Shown: positions 44,539 through 57,467, counted from the first letter of the stretch. The stretch: 64,000 bases of DNA from Elymus sibiricus (GCA_039707655.1 CM077666.1:306430166-306494165), one strand, 5' to 3'. The notes: generated by a model not told the origin, from the letters alone. Program-made: numbers and translations.

Positions 44539-47500
44539 TGTAACACCCTGGATTTTGTCTTTTTCTTTTATTTGGATTTATAGAATATTTTATTTGCATT
44601 TGGGTTTTTCAGTCAATTCTTTTGGACTTACCACTTGGATTTATTTTTGATTTTCTTCCAAGTGGGTTCTTTCATCCATAAACCCTCCCTAGACCTCATC
44701 CCTCTCAAAATAATGCCATTGGATATTTTTATTTAATGGCATTATATTCATTTTTCTCCCTGAAAATGCTCATTTTCTCACATAGCTATGAAGCAACCCC
44801 TATTTTTATTGCTCTAAAAATTCCAAGAAAATTCCCAGATATTCTTTGGATCATGCCTCACCTTCCTATGCAAAAATATCCCATAGTCATTTGGAAATTT
44901 TCATCCAAGGAAAATGTTTTTGCTTCTGGTCAGAAATGGCACTTTGTGAAGCAACTATATTTTTCCTTGATCTTTTTGAGCTGAAATTTTTACCACATGA
45001 CTACCCTCCTAATTAATGCTTAACCACCAAATTTCAGCTCAAAATTCTTAGCCATTTGTCCTCGGTGCTTGGAGCAAGTTTCTGTCCAGAAACTTTGTTG
45101 CTTCCTCTAGTCACCTCCACTGAGCCACTTGGCAAGACCAGAGCATTTCTAGGCGCCGCGTTGAAGGGACAATACGGTGGACATGGTGTGGCAGCACCGA
45201 AAGCACCCCACGTGCCAGTGCACGCGGTGACCGCGTGAGAGCGCGGTGCACTGCATGCGCTCGCCGCGCTCTGTGCGTCAGGCCCCTCGGCCACCGCCCA
45301 TTCTCCCTCCTCGCGACACCTCACCGTGACCCAGTGCCGCAGCCAACTCCAGCGCGCCACCCAACCCTCTCCCAGTTCCTCCCCGACGCCGGGAAGCCGC
45401 TCGCCGGAAGTGGCTGAGAGCTAAGCGGCGGAAAAGTGAGCTCGCGTGCCCGCATTCTTCGCGTAGTGCGCGCCACTGTGGCCGCACGCGTGCACCGCGT
45501 AGCCCTGTGCTCCTCTGCTCTTCCCCCACGCCGAGCCCAAGCCTATCCTCTCCTCTCCTCCTCTTCAGCTCCACGCCGGTGGGCACCCGAGAGCGGGCGA
45601 GCTCCATCTATAAATAGAAGCTGCCCCGACTCGTTTTGAGCATCGCCCTCACCTCTCTTGGCCACAAACTACTCCCCCTCGAGCGCGGCAAGGCCGGGAG
45701 GGCCTCTCGCCGCCGTTGATCGCCGGAGATAGCCGTGGATCCCCCACCACCGTGCACTCATTCTAGCCCACCCCAGCTCCAACCACTGCTACCCCTGAGA
45801 CCGTGGAGACCTCCTGAGCTCGACGGTGCCAAGAGCTCACCGGATTATCGCCGGAATCGCCGAGTCCGAGAAGCTCCGCCGCCGCCGTCTCTGGAGAGGA
45901 AGTTTTCGACGCCGTCCGTCCACCCCCGCTGTCACTCCGGGTACGTACGTGTTCGCCGTACTGCCCTGAGTCCATCCTGCCCAACTCCGGCGACCGCCGT
46001 GGACTCCTCGCCGGAGTATCGCTGGCGAAAGCGCCGCTCTCTCTGTTCCCTCCCTCTCCCCTGTTTAATCCTGATAGCGGGACCCACCCGTCAGCCTCTC
46101 TCTCGCCCGCCCGAAGCGGTATAAGTGGAGGTGTATTCTCTGAATACGTCTTCGACGTGGCTGCTTCTAGTTTTTCTTTTAAATTCAAATTTTGACCAGA
46201 TCTAATCCAACTTTGACCAGCTATAACTTTTAATCTATAAGTCCAATTGAGTTGATTCTTTTTGCTACTGGTTTGTAAAATTCCAAAGTTTCTGTATGCC
46301 AAATTTCAGAATTTTTCTTCCTGTTGAGAATCTCTGGTGAAATAAACAGTGTTATGTGACATTTTCTTTTTGCATTTAAATTATTTTCAGAAGAACCTAG
46401 TTGTGTTGGAGAAGGCCAGGAGTATTGTGACACTCCTCTGAACCAAGGCAAGCCACAACATTCATATGCCAGGATGGCATTGCAATGACTTTGGTTTAAT
46501 TGAATTAAATTCATCATATATTCACTATTTAAAATAATTTGCTATATAACTCTTATTGCATAGACTTTGTTCTGTCATTTTGATAGTATACAGTAGGTTA
46601 CATGCTTACTTGCTTATGTGGGCAGTAGGAATCATGTCATATGCACATATGGTAGTATGATGCATTCATCATTCATGATCGTGACCCGTGCATCCATTCA
46701 CACACTATGGCTCGAATCATTGTCATTTCAAGTTAAACTTGACATTAATCCAACTTGAACATGCTATTGATCAAGTCATGGTGCCACCGAATCGAGCTCA
46801 CCAGTGCAACCACACTTGCCTGGATGGGGAGGCCCTAATGCGGTCTATTGTCATGCCTCTCGCCGGTGCCTCCTATGAGGGAAGGTTGTGCTCTGGCGCT
46901 ACCCTGGCCCGGTAGGCAGTCATAACCTTGAGGACCCGAGTTTTATGGTACCGAGGTCCCCGTTTGGGACGATGTTTATGTTTGGCCATGACGGTGGCAG
47001 CCACAGAGGTGGCGGATGTCACATGTTGGCATCGGGGTCACCCAGGACATAGCCCAAAGAGGAGTTTGTTGGAGTGGCCGGGAGAGTGTCATGCAATAGA
47101 TTGGTTTTGTCGGAATGTCGTTGGTCCACCCGAATGGGAGCACGAGGCCACGAGTTCCGTAGTGTGGGTATAGTGTACTAACCTCTGCAGAGTGTATAAT
47201 CTATCGATAGTCGCGTCCTCGGATATGGACACAGTTCGTATTAGGTCACACCGTGGGTCAACAGATATAATAAACTTGCACACTAAGATTCACAAGATGG
47301 CACATGCAGAAGTGGTGATCGAGTGAGGATCACTATGAAAGGTATGGATGTGATCAAGTACGGATGACGTTGGTAAGTTATGAACGGTGGTTACGTGGTA
47401 ACCCCGGAATGGTAAGTTGGTCCCAGGGACCATGGCAATGTTTCGCGCACACCTCATGTTGGATAGTGTCATGTTCATGCATTGAATCTGTTAAATGCCT

Positions 47501-47931
47501 TGTTGTTGTTTGTCGCACTTGTTTTGTTTGCTGTGAGCTTGCGAGTACATTCAAAGTACTCACCTGGCTTATCATGCCAGATGCAGGAGAAGCCGTGCAT
47601 GGTGTGGATGTCGGGCAGTATGTCGCGCTCTAGGCCGTGTCCCAGCAGTGTCCCTGTGGAGTGGAGTTCCGCTACCTCGTCGTTCCGCTGCCATGTAGTA
47701 GTTCCCTTATCATCGAGGCCCCCGCCATGTCTACTAAATAATGTACATAAGTGCAGCCGCACCGTGTGTGCCGCTTGGCCTCGCTTATCATGTAATATGT
47801 GAACCCATGTTTCCGCTAAGAGATCAATAAAGCGGTTGTTTTCTGTACCAAGTTGTTGTGTATTGCCAGAAGACTTGATCTTTGGGCTGGCAATGCAAGG
47901 TAAACAGGTTGCTCTGAGCCGGTGTGCCACA
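44539..47931 (+). repeat. 5' LTR of Tekay-like chromovirus
   Basis: 3393 bp. GC-rich promoter section 45100-46100 with TATA box TATAAATA at 45609-45616, then a long transcribed part with AATAAA at 47826-47831 as likely poly(A) signal. Short ORFs inside the LTR are duplicated in the 3' LTR and are not genes. Confidence 0.9.
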
Positions 47932-47936
47932 ACGCT

Positions 47937-47950
47937 TGGTATCAGAGCCA
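47937..47950 (+). other. Primer binding site of chromovirus
   Basis: TGGTATCAGAGCCA, five bases after the 5' LTR, complement of the tRNA-iMet 3' end. Confidence 0.9.
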
Positions 47951-48101
47951 CGCTGACTGTAGGATGCCCTAGACAACCGACGCGCTAGAAAACGGTAGTT
48001 TTAGCCTCTGTAGCGGTTTGAGGTTGGACTCTGCACTTGGGTGTTGCATTGCATGCATATAGCTTATTTTTAATACTGATCAGCTAATATTGTGAGTGTA
48101 G

Positions 48102-48935
48102 ATGGCACCAGTCCCTTATCCGTACTAGCCTGAGCCGGCACCTTCCACCTTTCCACACCTGCTTAGCAACGTGTGGTGCCGACTCTACCCCGATGGCGAT
48201 GACCCCATATACCAGGTGTACCGAGAGCAGCTTGCTGATGGCATTTACGAGTATCATGCGGAGGTCATCATGCACAACAGTACCGTGGTGGGCACTTACA
48301 CTCGCTCCACCAAGGGCGGGACTGCTTCTACACCCGACCAGGCGGTCCAGTTTGCAGCATTTGAGGCTCTCATTGACTTGCGCTATAACAAGATTCAGAT
48401 ACAGACTCACCCAGGTTTCTACTTCTATCCGTCCCTGTTTGAGTCAGGACAGATCCGCTTCCCTTACATTGATCCGGAGTGTGACCGGTCAGCCAGCCAC
48501 CTGTCTCATTACATAACGGTTGGATACTTTCTGATCGTCAGCCTAGCCCAGGAACTAAACCGCGTTCTAGACGAGCTAGCTGCCGCTCGATCTGCCTTCG
48601 CTCCACCTCTGCTTATCCACACATCACTTGTCCCTCCAGTTACTTTACCTCCACACACCCCAGTGACCCCCACACCTTCTCAGAGTAACTCAGGCACTTC
48701 GGTAGTGACTCCTCATGAGTCCCCAGCCTAGTGGGCTATGCTTCTCGCTACCCCAGCTGCTCCGATGCTGCGGAGTCACCCTGCTCCAGACCCTGAGGGA
48801 GAGTCTTCCCGTCAGCGTCGTCGTGTTTCCTTTGCTCCGGAGGTATCCGTTATCAGTTCTGATTCGGAGTCCGACACCGAGGAGACACCAGCAGGACCGT
48901 CAGTGTGCCAGTGCGATCGCTGTCGTCGCGTGTAG
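48102..48935 (+). pseudogene. Extra ORF upstream of gag in the chromovirus, two TAG breaks
   Basis: ATG 48102 opens a frame to TAG 48933-48935 (277 codons), broken by TAG at 48126 and 48729, both in places where CAG would read naturally (PYPY-stop-PEPAP, SPA-stop-WAML). Codons ~25-105 look folded: YREQLADGIYEYHAEV, VVGTYTRSTKGG, AVQFAAFEALIDLRY, a beta-beta-beta-alpha order with C-terminal Ala-rich helix that resembles a double-stranded RNA-binding motif. The second half is Pro/Ser/Thr-rich, ending with an Arg-rich then acidic tract (RQRRRVSFAPEV, SDSESDTEE) and CQCDRCRRV. It precedes gag in the same orientation, separated by ~400 bp. Not a known required retroelement protein; RNA binding is an inference from pattern only. 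Confidence 0.5.
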
Positions 48936-49280
48936 ACGAGGATGATGTGGTGTTTGGTTGTATGCATGTAGTAGTACTATCCATGCTGTTGTCCCGTTAT
49001 GTATGCTGGGTGATGTATTGTATAATTATGTTGCTTTCTGTCTTTCGCTTTGGCTTTTGTCGATTTCCCTTCCGGGTTTTTTTGCTTCACCTTCCTATTT
49101 TTTCCCTAATGGATGTTGCTCATCTCGATGCTTCGTATTGGGAAACATATATAGGATGACAAGGTGTGGCAGTAACTGTTATGGTAGCGACGATACTCCA
49201 GTTTGTCGATCCGCCAGGCAAGCAGGACATACCGTAGACGCCGGCGGTGAAGAAGGAGGTGAGGGCGCCTGCTTTGATCT

Positions 49281-50105
49281 CCAGAACCATATCAGCCACC
49301 ACCTCCTCCACCTCAAGCACCCACAACAGAGCAGATTATGCGGATGTTTGAAGAGAAGAGGAACCAATATCTGATGGAGTTCTTGAGAAGCATGCAGACT
49401 GTGGTTGGGCAGAATAATCACAATGGTAATCACTCCAAGCTGTCAGACTTTCAGAGGACCAAACCACCAAGTTTCAGTCAAGCAGTGGATCCGATGGAAG
49501 CCGATGATTGGTTGAGGACCATTGAGAAGAAGTTGGAAATTGCTCGCACTGAAGATGTTGATAAGGTGCCCTTCGCCACTCATTATCTAGAAGGACCAGC
49601 CGCTATATGGTGGGACAATGCTAAAGTTATGTGGCCTGCTGAAGACGAGATTACTTGGGATAAATTCAAAGATAAATTTCGCAAGTACCATATTCCTGCC
49701 GGCATCATGAAGGTCAAGCAGCGAGAATTTCTCACCCTTACACAAGGGACCTCGACTGTAAGTGAATATTTAAACAAGTTCAATCACTTGGCCCGTTATT
49801 CCACACATGATGTGGCCACCGAAGAACGGAAGATAGATCGGTTCCTCGGAGGACTCAACCTTACCCTCCGATGTGCACTGAGCATGCTGGATTTCCCTGA
49901 TTTCCAAACTTTGGTGAACAAGGCACTTATTGCCGAAGGGGAACACAAGCTGATTAATGGTCATAAGACTACCAATGAAGACCGCAAACGCAAGTTTGAA
50001 CCCAAGAAGGAAGGGCAAGTTTTTCAGAAGGTTCCTACTTGGCAGCAACCTCAGTTTGAGTTCAAGCCAACCTGGCAGCAGGGGAATATCCAGAATGAAA
50101 GTTAG
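49281..50105 (+). pseudogene. gag: Chromovirus Gag, ended by TAG
   Basis: Frame 0 is open from at least 49281 (Pro-rich PPPPPPQAP lead-in) with ATG at 49338, to TAG at 50103. Contains the retrotransposon Gag domain: DPMEADDWLRTIEKKLE, then YLEGPAAIWWDN, then FKDKFRKYHIPAG and FLTLTQGTSTVSEYLNKF. The same frame continues directly into the zinc knuckle and pol after the stop, so TAG 50103 is a break in one Gag-Pol frame and not a natural end. The true start may lie upstream but is hidden by TGA codons at 49275 and 49260. Gag forms the particle shell and binds element RNA. Confidence 0.75.
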
Positions 50106-53100
50106 ATCAAGACTGTGGTCACCAAACCAAACAAGGAAGACTGTCAGCGCAACAATGCCTATTACTCATGTGGACAAACTGGGCATTACGCTAGGCAGTG
50201 CCCGAAGAACGGCAAGACAACAGCCAACCTGAAGCCTCAAGTCAACTATGTGGGGCAATTCCCCAAACAGAGGTATATTCAAGGGCAAGTTCATCATATC
50301 TCCGCCGAAGAAGCCTCCGAAGTTCCCGATGTGGTCATTGGTATGTTTCCTGTTAATGACATACCTGCAACAATTTTATTCGATTCCGGGGCTTCCCATT
50401 CTTTTATTTCGTGGAGTTTTGTTGCCCAACATCGCCTTTCCTATACTCTTTTGGACAAAGTTATGGTGGTACAATCCCCCGGATCCAGGCTCAGGACAAA
50501 TATTGTATGCCGAGGATTGAAAATATCAATCAATGGAGTCATCTTCCCCGCATCACTGGTATCCATTGAATCTCCAACATTGGATATTATTCTGGGGATG
50601 GATTGGTTGACAAGACACCAGGTCTGCATTAACTGCGCAACAAGAGAAGTCACGCTAATAAATCCCTCGGGTAAGTCTGCTCGGTTCTATGCTGGTCGAG
50701 CCATGCCAAAGAAGGGGATGGTCTATGCAGCAATTGCTACTGAAATGAATCTAGTCCCAGTGGTCTGTGAATTCCCAGATGTGTTTCCAAATGAATTGCC
50801 AGGCATGCCACCTGATCGAGAGCTTGAATTTTCAATCGAGCTTGTGCCCGGGACAGCACCAATTTACAAGAAATATTATCGAATGCCTTCATCCGAACTA
50901 GTGGAGTTGAAGAAACAAATAGATGAGATGCTCCAAAAAGGATATATTCGCCCCAGTTCATCTCCTTGGGGTGCACCTGCAATATTTGTGGGCAAGAAAG
51001 ATGGCAGTCTCCGGATGTGTGTTGACTACCGTGCTTTCAATGATGTCACAATCAAAAATAAATACCCGCTGCCCAGGATCGATGATTTGTTCGATCAACT
51101 CAGTGGAGCTCAAGTGTTCTCCAAGATTGATTTGCGCACCGGGTATCACCAGCTAAAAATCAGAAAAGAAGATATCCCCAAGACAGCATTCACCACACGA
51201 TACGGGCTGTACGAGTATACGGTCATGTCATTTGGGCTGACCAAAGCTCCTGCATTCTTCATGCACATGATGAACAAGGTGTTCATGGACTTCTTGGACA
51301 AGTTTGTAGTGGTGTTCATTGATGACATCCTCATATATTCCAAAAGTGAAGAAGAGCACAAGCAGCATCTCCGAGCAGTGTTGGAACGATTACGCGCTCA
51401 TCAACTCTATGCCAAGTTCAGCAAATGCGAATTTTGGCTTAAGGAAGTGGGATTCCTTGGGCATATTCTTTCCGCTCAAGGAGTGGCAGTGGACCAAAGC
51501 AAAGTCACGGAAGTCCTGAAATGGAGGACACCTGTTTCAGTAACAGAAATCAGGAGTTTCTTGGGTCTGGCAGGTTATTACCGTCGCTTCATTGAAGGCT
51601 TCTCAAAGATTGCCAAGCCAATGACTGAACTACTCAAGAAGAATCAGAAGTTTATATGGACGGAAGCATGTGAGAACAGTTTCAATGAGCTCAAGACCCG
51701 GTTGACCACCGCTCCAGTGTTGACTCTACCAGACATCTACCAGAGCTTCGACATCTATTGCGACGCATCCAGGCATGGCATTGGGTGTGTACTTATGCAA
51801 GATGGAAAGGTCATGTCCTATGCATCAAGACAGCTCCGACCCCATGAGGAGAATTACCCTACCCATGACTTAGAGATGGCAGCTGTGGTTCATGCCTTAA
51901 AGATCTGGAGGCATTACATCATTGGAAAACGATGCCAAATCTACACCGACCACAAGAGTCTCAAATATATATTCACTCAACCGGACTTGAACCTCCGACA
52001 ACGAAGATGGCTTGAGTTGGTCAAAGACTATGACCTGGGTATCAACTACCACCCAGGAAAAGCAAATGTGGTCGCCGATGCCCTCAGTCGCAAACCGGCT
52101 ACCACAAACTCATTAATCGAGTGTCTGCACCCAACACTTCAAGAAGAAATAGCTCAGCTCAATATGATCTTGTGTGATGCAATTTGCTCGGTTACCTTGG
52201 AAGTAACCCCTACTCTGGAAGACGAAATCCAAAGGGCTCAACCTGGTGACCCAATGTTACTCAAAATAATGGCCCAAGTACGAGAAGGGAAGACGCCAGA
52301 TTTCAACATTGATGACAAAGGTACACTCCGATTTCGGGATCGAGTCCGTGTACCGGACCTCGGGGAGTTAAAGCAGAAGATTCTGAAGGAAGCTCACGAG
52401 TCCGCATACTCTATTCATCCTGGGGGCACTAAAATGTATCAAGACTTAAGGCAAACATTCTGGTGGGAAGGTATGAAGAAAGATATCGCCTATTACGTCG
52501 CCTGTTGTGATATATGCAACAAGGTGAAGGCTGAACACCAGAAACCAGCCGGTCTACTTCAACCCTTACCCGTTCCACAATGGAAATGGGATGATTTCTG
52601 CATGGACTTTATCGTGGGATTACCAAGGACACCACGAGGTAATAACGCCATGTGGGTCGTGGTTGACATGCTTACCAAGGTGGCCCACTTTATTCCAATC
52701 AGGACCACCTACCGTGCAGACCAACTTGCTCAACTCTACATACCAGAATTGTCAGTCTGCATGGGGTACCCAGGACTATCACTTCAGACCGAGGATCTTT
52801 GTTTACCTCAGCATTCTGGCTACATCTAAACCAAGCCTTGGGAACCGCTTTGAAGCATAGCACCGCTTATCACCCTCAGACAGATGGGCAGACAGAGCGG
52901 GTAAATCAAATCATGGAAGATATGCTTCGGGCGTGCGCTCTTGCTAATGGACCCAAATGGGAAGACAGCCTGCCGTACACTGAGTTTTCTTACAACAACG
53001 GCTACCAGACTAGCCTCAAGGTGTCACCTTTTGAGGCCCTATATGGACGTAAGTGTCGTACCCCGCTGAACTGGTCTCAGACAGGAGACAGCTGAATCTT

Positions 53101-53722
53101 CGGGACTGATTTGATGATGGAAGCAGAAAAGCAAGTCAAAGAAATTGGAGACAGACTGCAAGTGGAAAAATCTCGTCAGAAGAGCTACTATGACTCAAAG
53201 CATAGGCAGATCAGCTTCGAACCAGGTGAATATGCATATCTCCGAGTTACCCCCATGAAAGGAGTTAAAAGGTTTAATACTCGGGGAAAGCTCGCACCAA
53301 GATACATCGGTCCGTTTCCAGTTATGACCAGAGTGGACAAAGTGGCTTATCAATTAGAATTGCCTCCCGAGCTATCCAAGGTTCATGATGTGTTCCACGT
53401 GTCTTAGTTACGGAAATGCATCGCACCACCCGCAAAACAGACGGATATGACAGAACTAGAGCTTGCCAAGGATTTAACCTACGAGGAGAAACCCTTGAGA
53501 ATCTTGGAAGAGATGGACAGAGTCACCCGCAGCAAAACCATAAAGTTTTACAAGGTCCAATGGGAGCACCACACTGAGGATGAGGCCACCTGGGAAAGAG
53601 AGGATTTCTTAAGGACAACATACCCATATTTGTTTCCGGAGCAACCGAATCTCGAGGACGAGATTCATCCTAAGGGGGGGAGGTTTGTAACACCCTGGAT
53701 TTTGTCTTTTTCTTTTATTTAG
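50106..53722 (+). pseudogene. pol: Chromovirus Pol with chromodomain, frameshifted and interrupted
   Basis: Frame 0 to about 52740, then frame 2 after an apparent one-base loss. Zinc knuckle at 50160 lacks its first Cys (TAT Tyr where TGT is expected, then [12 protein letters not shown]). Protease FDSGASHSF (~50380), RT with [19 protein letters not shown] and catalytic FIDDIL (51315), RNase [11 protein letters not shown] (~51755), integrase zinc region IHPGGTKMY...CCDICNKVK, catalytic Asp in CMDFIVGLP (~52600). After the shift SDRG and AYHPQTDGQTERVNQ follow in the other frame. Stops TGA 53093 and TAG 53405 break that frame. Chromodomain at 53490-53640 (LRILEEMDRVTR, KVQWEHHTEDEATWE). The frame passes through the PPT and 34 bp into the 3' LTR, where TAG 53720 ends it. 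Chromodomains direct integration to particular chromatin. Confidence 0.85.
53672..53685 (+). other. Polypurine tract of chromovirus
   Basis: AAGGGGGGGAGG followed by TTT and the 3' LTR TGTAAC. It lies inside the pol reading frame. Confidence 0.8.
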
Positions 53723-56700
53723 ATTTATTGAATATTTTATTTGCATTTGGGTTTTTCAGTCAATTCTTTTGGACTTACCACTTGGATTTATTTTTGATTT
53801 TCTTCCAAGTGGGTTCTTTCATCCATAAACCCTCCCTAGACCTCATCCCTCTCAAAATAATGCCATTGGATATTTTTATTTAATGGCATTATATTCATTT
53901 TTCTCCCTGAAAATGCTCATTTTCTCACATAGCTATGAAGCAACCCCTATTTTTATTGCTCTAAAAATACCAAGAAAATTCCCAGATATTCTTTGGATCA
54001 TGCCTCACCTTCCTATGCAAAAATATCCCATAGTCATTTGGAAATTTTCAACCAAGGATATTTTTTTTTTGCTTCTGGTCAGAAATGGCACTTTGTGAAG
54101 CAACTATATTTTTCCTTGATCTTTTTGAGCTGAAATTTTTACCACATGACTACCCTCCTAATTAATGCTTAACCACCAAATTTCAGCTCAAAATTCCTAG
54201 CCATTTGTCCTCAGTGCTTGGAGCAAGTTTCTATCCAGAAACTTTGCTGCTTCCTCTAGTCACCTCCAGTGAGCCACTTGGCAAGACCAAAGCATTTCTA
54301 GGCACCGCGTTGAAGGGACAATACGGTGGACATGGTGTGGCAGCGCTGAAAGCACCCCACGTGCCAGTACACACGGTGACCGCGTGATAGCGTGGTGCAC
54401 TGCATGCGCTCGCCGCTCTCTGTGCGTCGGGCCCCTCGGCCAGCGCCCATTCTCCCTCCTCACGACACCTCACCGTGCCCCAGCGCCGCAGCCAACTCCA
54501 GCGCGCCACCCAACCCTCTCCCTGTTCCTCTCCGACGCTGGCAAGCCGCTCACCGGAAGCGGCCGAGAGCTAAGCGGCGGAACAGTGACCTCGCGTGCCC
54601 GCATTCTTCGCGTAGTGCGCGCCACTATGGCCGCACGCGTGCACCGCGTAACCCTGTGCTCCTCTGCTCTTCCCCCACGCCGAGCTCAAGCCTATCCTCT
54701 CCTCTCCTCCTCTGCAGCTCAACATCGGCGGGCAACCGAGAGCGGGCGAGCTCCATCTATAAATAGAAGCTCCCCCGACTCGTTTTGAGCATCGCCCTCA
54801 CCTCTCTTGGCCACAAACTACTCCCCCTCGAGCGCGGCAAGGCCGGGAGGGCCTCTCGCCGCCGTTGATCGCCGGAGACAGCCACGGATCCCCCACCACC
54901 GTGCACTCATTCTAGCCCACCCCGGCTCCAACCACTGCTACCCCTGAGACCGTGGAGACCTCCTGAGCTCGACGGTGCCGAGAGCTCGCCGGATTGTCAC
55001 CGGAATTGCCGAGTCCGAGAAGCTCTGCCGCCGCCGTCTCTGGAGAGGAAGTTTCCGACGCCGTTCGTCCACCCCCGCCGTCACTCCGGGTATGTACGTG
55101 TTCGCCGTACTGCCCTGAGTCCATCCCGCCCAACTCCGGCGACCGCCGTGGACTCCTCGCCGGAGTATCGCCGGCGAAAGCGCCGCTCTCTCTGTTCCCT
55201 CCCTCTCCCCTGTTTAATCCTGACAGCGGGACCCACCCGTCAGCCTCTCTCTCGCCCGCCCGAAGAGGTATAAGTGGAGGCGTATTCTCTGAATACGTCT
55301 TCGACGTGCCCGCTTCTGGTTTTTCTTTTAAATTCAAATTTTGACCAGATCTAATCCAACTTTGACCAGCTATAACTTTTAATCTATAAGTCCAATTGAG
55401 TTGATTCTTTTTGCTACTGGTTCGTAAAATTCCAAAGTTTCGGTATGCCAAATTTCAGAATTTTTCTTGCTGTTGATAATCTCTGGTGAAATAAACAGTG
55501 TTATGTGACATTTTCTTTTTGCATTTAAATTATTTTCAGAAGAACCTAGTTGTGTTGGAGAAGGCCAGGAGTATTGTGACACTCCTCTGAACCAAGGCAA
55601 GCCACTACATTCATATGCAAGGATGGCATTGCAATGACTTTGGTTTAATTGAATTAAATTCATCATATATTCACTATTTAAAATAATTTGCTATATAACT
55701 CTTATTGCATAGACTTTGTTCTGTCATTTTGATAGTATACAGTAGGTTACATGCTTACTTGCTTATGTGGGTAGTAGGAATCATGTCATATGCACATATG
55801 GTAGTATGATGCATTCATCATTCATGATCGTGACCCGTGCATCCATTCACACACTATGGCTCGAATCATTGTCATTTCAAGTTAAACTTGACATTAATCC
55901 AACTTGAACATGCTGTTGATCGAGTCATGGTGCCACCGAATCGAGCTCACCAGTGCAACCACACTTGCTTGGATGGGGAGGCCCTAATGCGGTCTATTGT
56001 CATGCCTCGCGTCGGTGCCTCCTACGAGGGAAGGTTGTGCTCTGGCGCTACCCTGGCCCGGTAGGCAGTCATAACCTTGAGGACCCGAGTTTTATGGTAC
56101 CGAGGTCCCCGTTTGGGATGATGTTTATGTTTGACCACGACGGTGGCAGCCACAGAGGTGGCGGATGTCACATGTTGGCATCGGGGTCTCCCAGGACATA
56201 GCCCAAAGGGGATTTTGTCGGAGTGGCCGGGAGTGTGTCATGCAATAGATTGGTTTTGTCGGAATGTCGTTGGTCCACCCGAATGGGAGCACAAGGCCAC
56301 GAGTTCCGTAGTGTGGGTACAGTGTACTAACCTCTGCAGAGTGTATAATCTATCGATAGCCGCGTCCTCGGATATGGACACAGTTCATAGTAGGTCACAC
56401 CGTGGGTCAACAGATATAATAAACTTGCACACTAAGATTCACAAGATGGCACATGCAGAAGTGGTGATCGAGTGAGGATCACTATGAAAGGTATGGATGT
56501 GATCAAGTAAGGATCACGTTGGTAAGTTATGAACGGTGGTTACGTGGTAACCGCGGAATGGTAAGTTGGTCCCAGGGACCATGGCAATGTTTCGCGCACA
56601 CCTCATGTTGGATAGTGTCATGTTCATGCATTGAATCTGTTAAATGCCTTGTTGTTGTTTGTCGCACTTGTTTTGTTTGCTGTGAGCTTGCGAGTACATT

Positions 56701-57080
56701 CAAAGTACTCACCTGGCTTATCATGCCAGATGCAGGAGAAGCCGTGCATGGTGTGGATGTCGGGCAGTATGTCGCGCTCTAGGCCGTGTCCCAGCAGTGT
56801 CCCTGTGGAGTGGAGTTCCGCTACCTCGTCGTTCCGCTGCCGTGTAGTAGTTCCCTTATCATCGAGGCCCCCGCCATGTCTACTAAATAATGTACATAAG
56901 TGCAGCCGCACCATGTGTGCCGCTTGGCCTCGCTTATCATGTAATATGTGAACCCATGTTTCCGCTAAGAGATCAATAAAGCGGTTGTTTTCTGTACCAA
57001 GTTGTTGTGTATTGCCAGAAGACTTGATCTCTGGGCTGGCATTGCAAGGTAAACCGGTTGCTCTGAGCCGGGGTGCCACA
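53686..57080 (+). repeat. 3' LTR of Tekay-like chromovirus
   Basis: 3395 bp; TATA box 54758-54765. Compared with the 5' LTR, differences cluster in the GC-rich part (54360-54640) and are largely C/T or G/A. Followed by TSD TAAAT. Confidence 0.9.
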
Positions 57081-57085
57081 TAAAT

Positions 57086-57467
57086 TTTCATGGAAAGTAT
57101 TAGTATCGCACACATTTCATTGAGTTTAAGCGCGTGCCTGGTAGAGTAGAGGATGTCCATGTTTTCGAAGTGGCGATCAGAGCCAATGTTCAGAAGGCAT
57201 TTGCATATTAATTGTCCATATTGCAAAATGAGATCATATATAGATAGGCCAGCCCATAAAATTAACATATTTGACATGCATGAACAAATCAATTGAGCAT
57301 ATATATGCTCAAATTGGTCCAGTGCGTAGTTAGAGGAGTATTTACAAACAATTAGCTCGCTACTTTACATCAATATAACGAACCGCACGCGCACAAAAGA
57401 GCTACTGCCCCTGACGCCGACCCAGCACGCACAACTGCCATCGTCCATCATCGTGTCGATCCTGGGC
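57086..57467. other. AT-rich spacer between chromovirus and the minus-strand gene
   Basis: No coding signal. It holds an ATATATATG-type palindromic run near 57296-57306 and would contain the 3' end of the minus-strand gene's transcript. Confidence 0.35.

Larger units (their letters stand above)
44539..57080 (+). mobile_element. Tekay-like gypsy chromovirus
   Basis: 12,542 bp with TSD TAAAT (44534-44538 and 57081-57085). LTRs of 3393 and 3395 bp start TGTAACACCCTGG and end GTGCCACA. PBS of tRNA-iMet type, an extra ORF, gag, pol in gypsy order (PR-RT-RNaseH-IN), and a C-terminal chromodomain, which places it among chromoviruses; the long LTR and TGTAACACCC start fit the Tekay/Del branch. Several stops and a frameshift inactivate this copy. 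LTRs differ visibly, mostly by transitions, so it is older than the BARE-type element. Confidence 0.9.

Noticed and set aside
45034..57292. Many 60-220-codon ORFs repeated at ~9.15 kb distance
   Set aside because: They fall in the two chromovirus LTRs (or run just past one end) and show no motif; GC-rich promoter sequence opens frames by chance.
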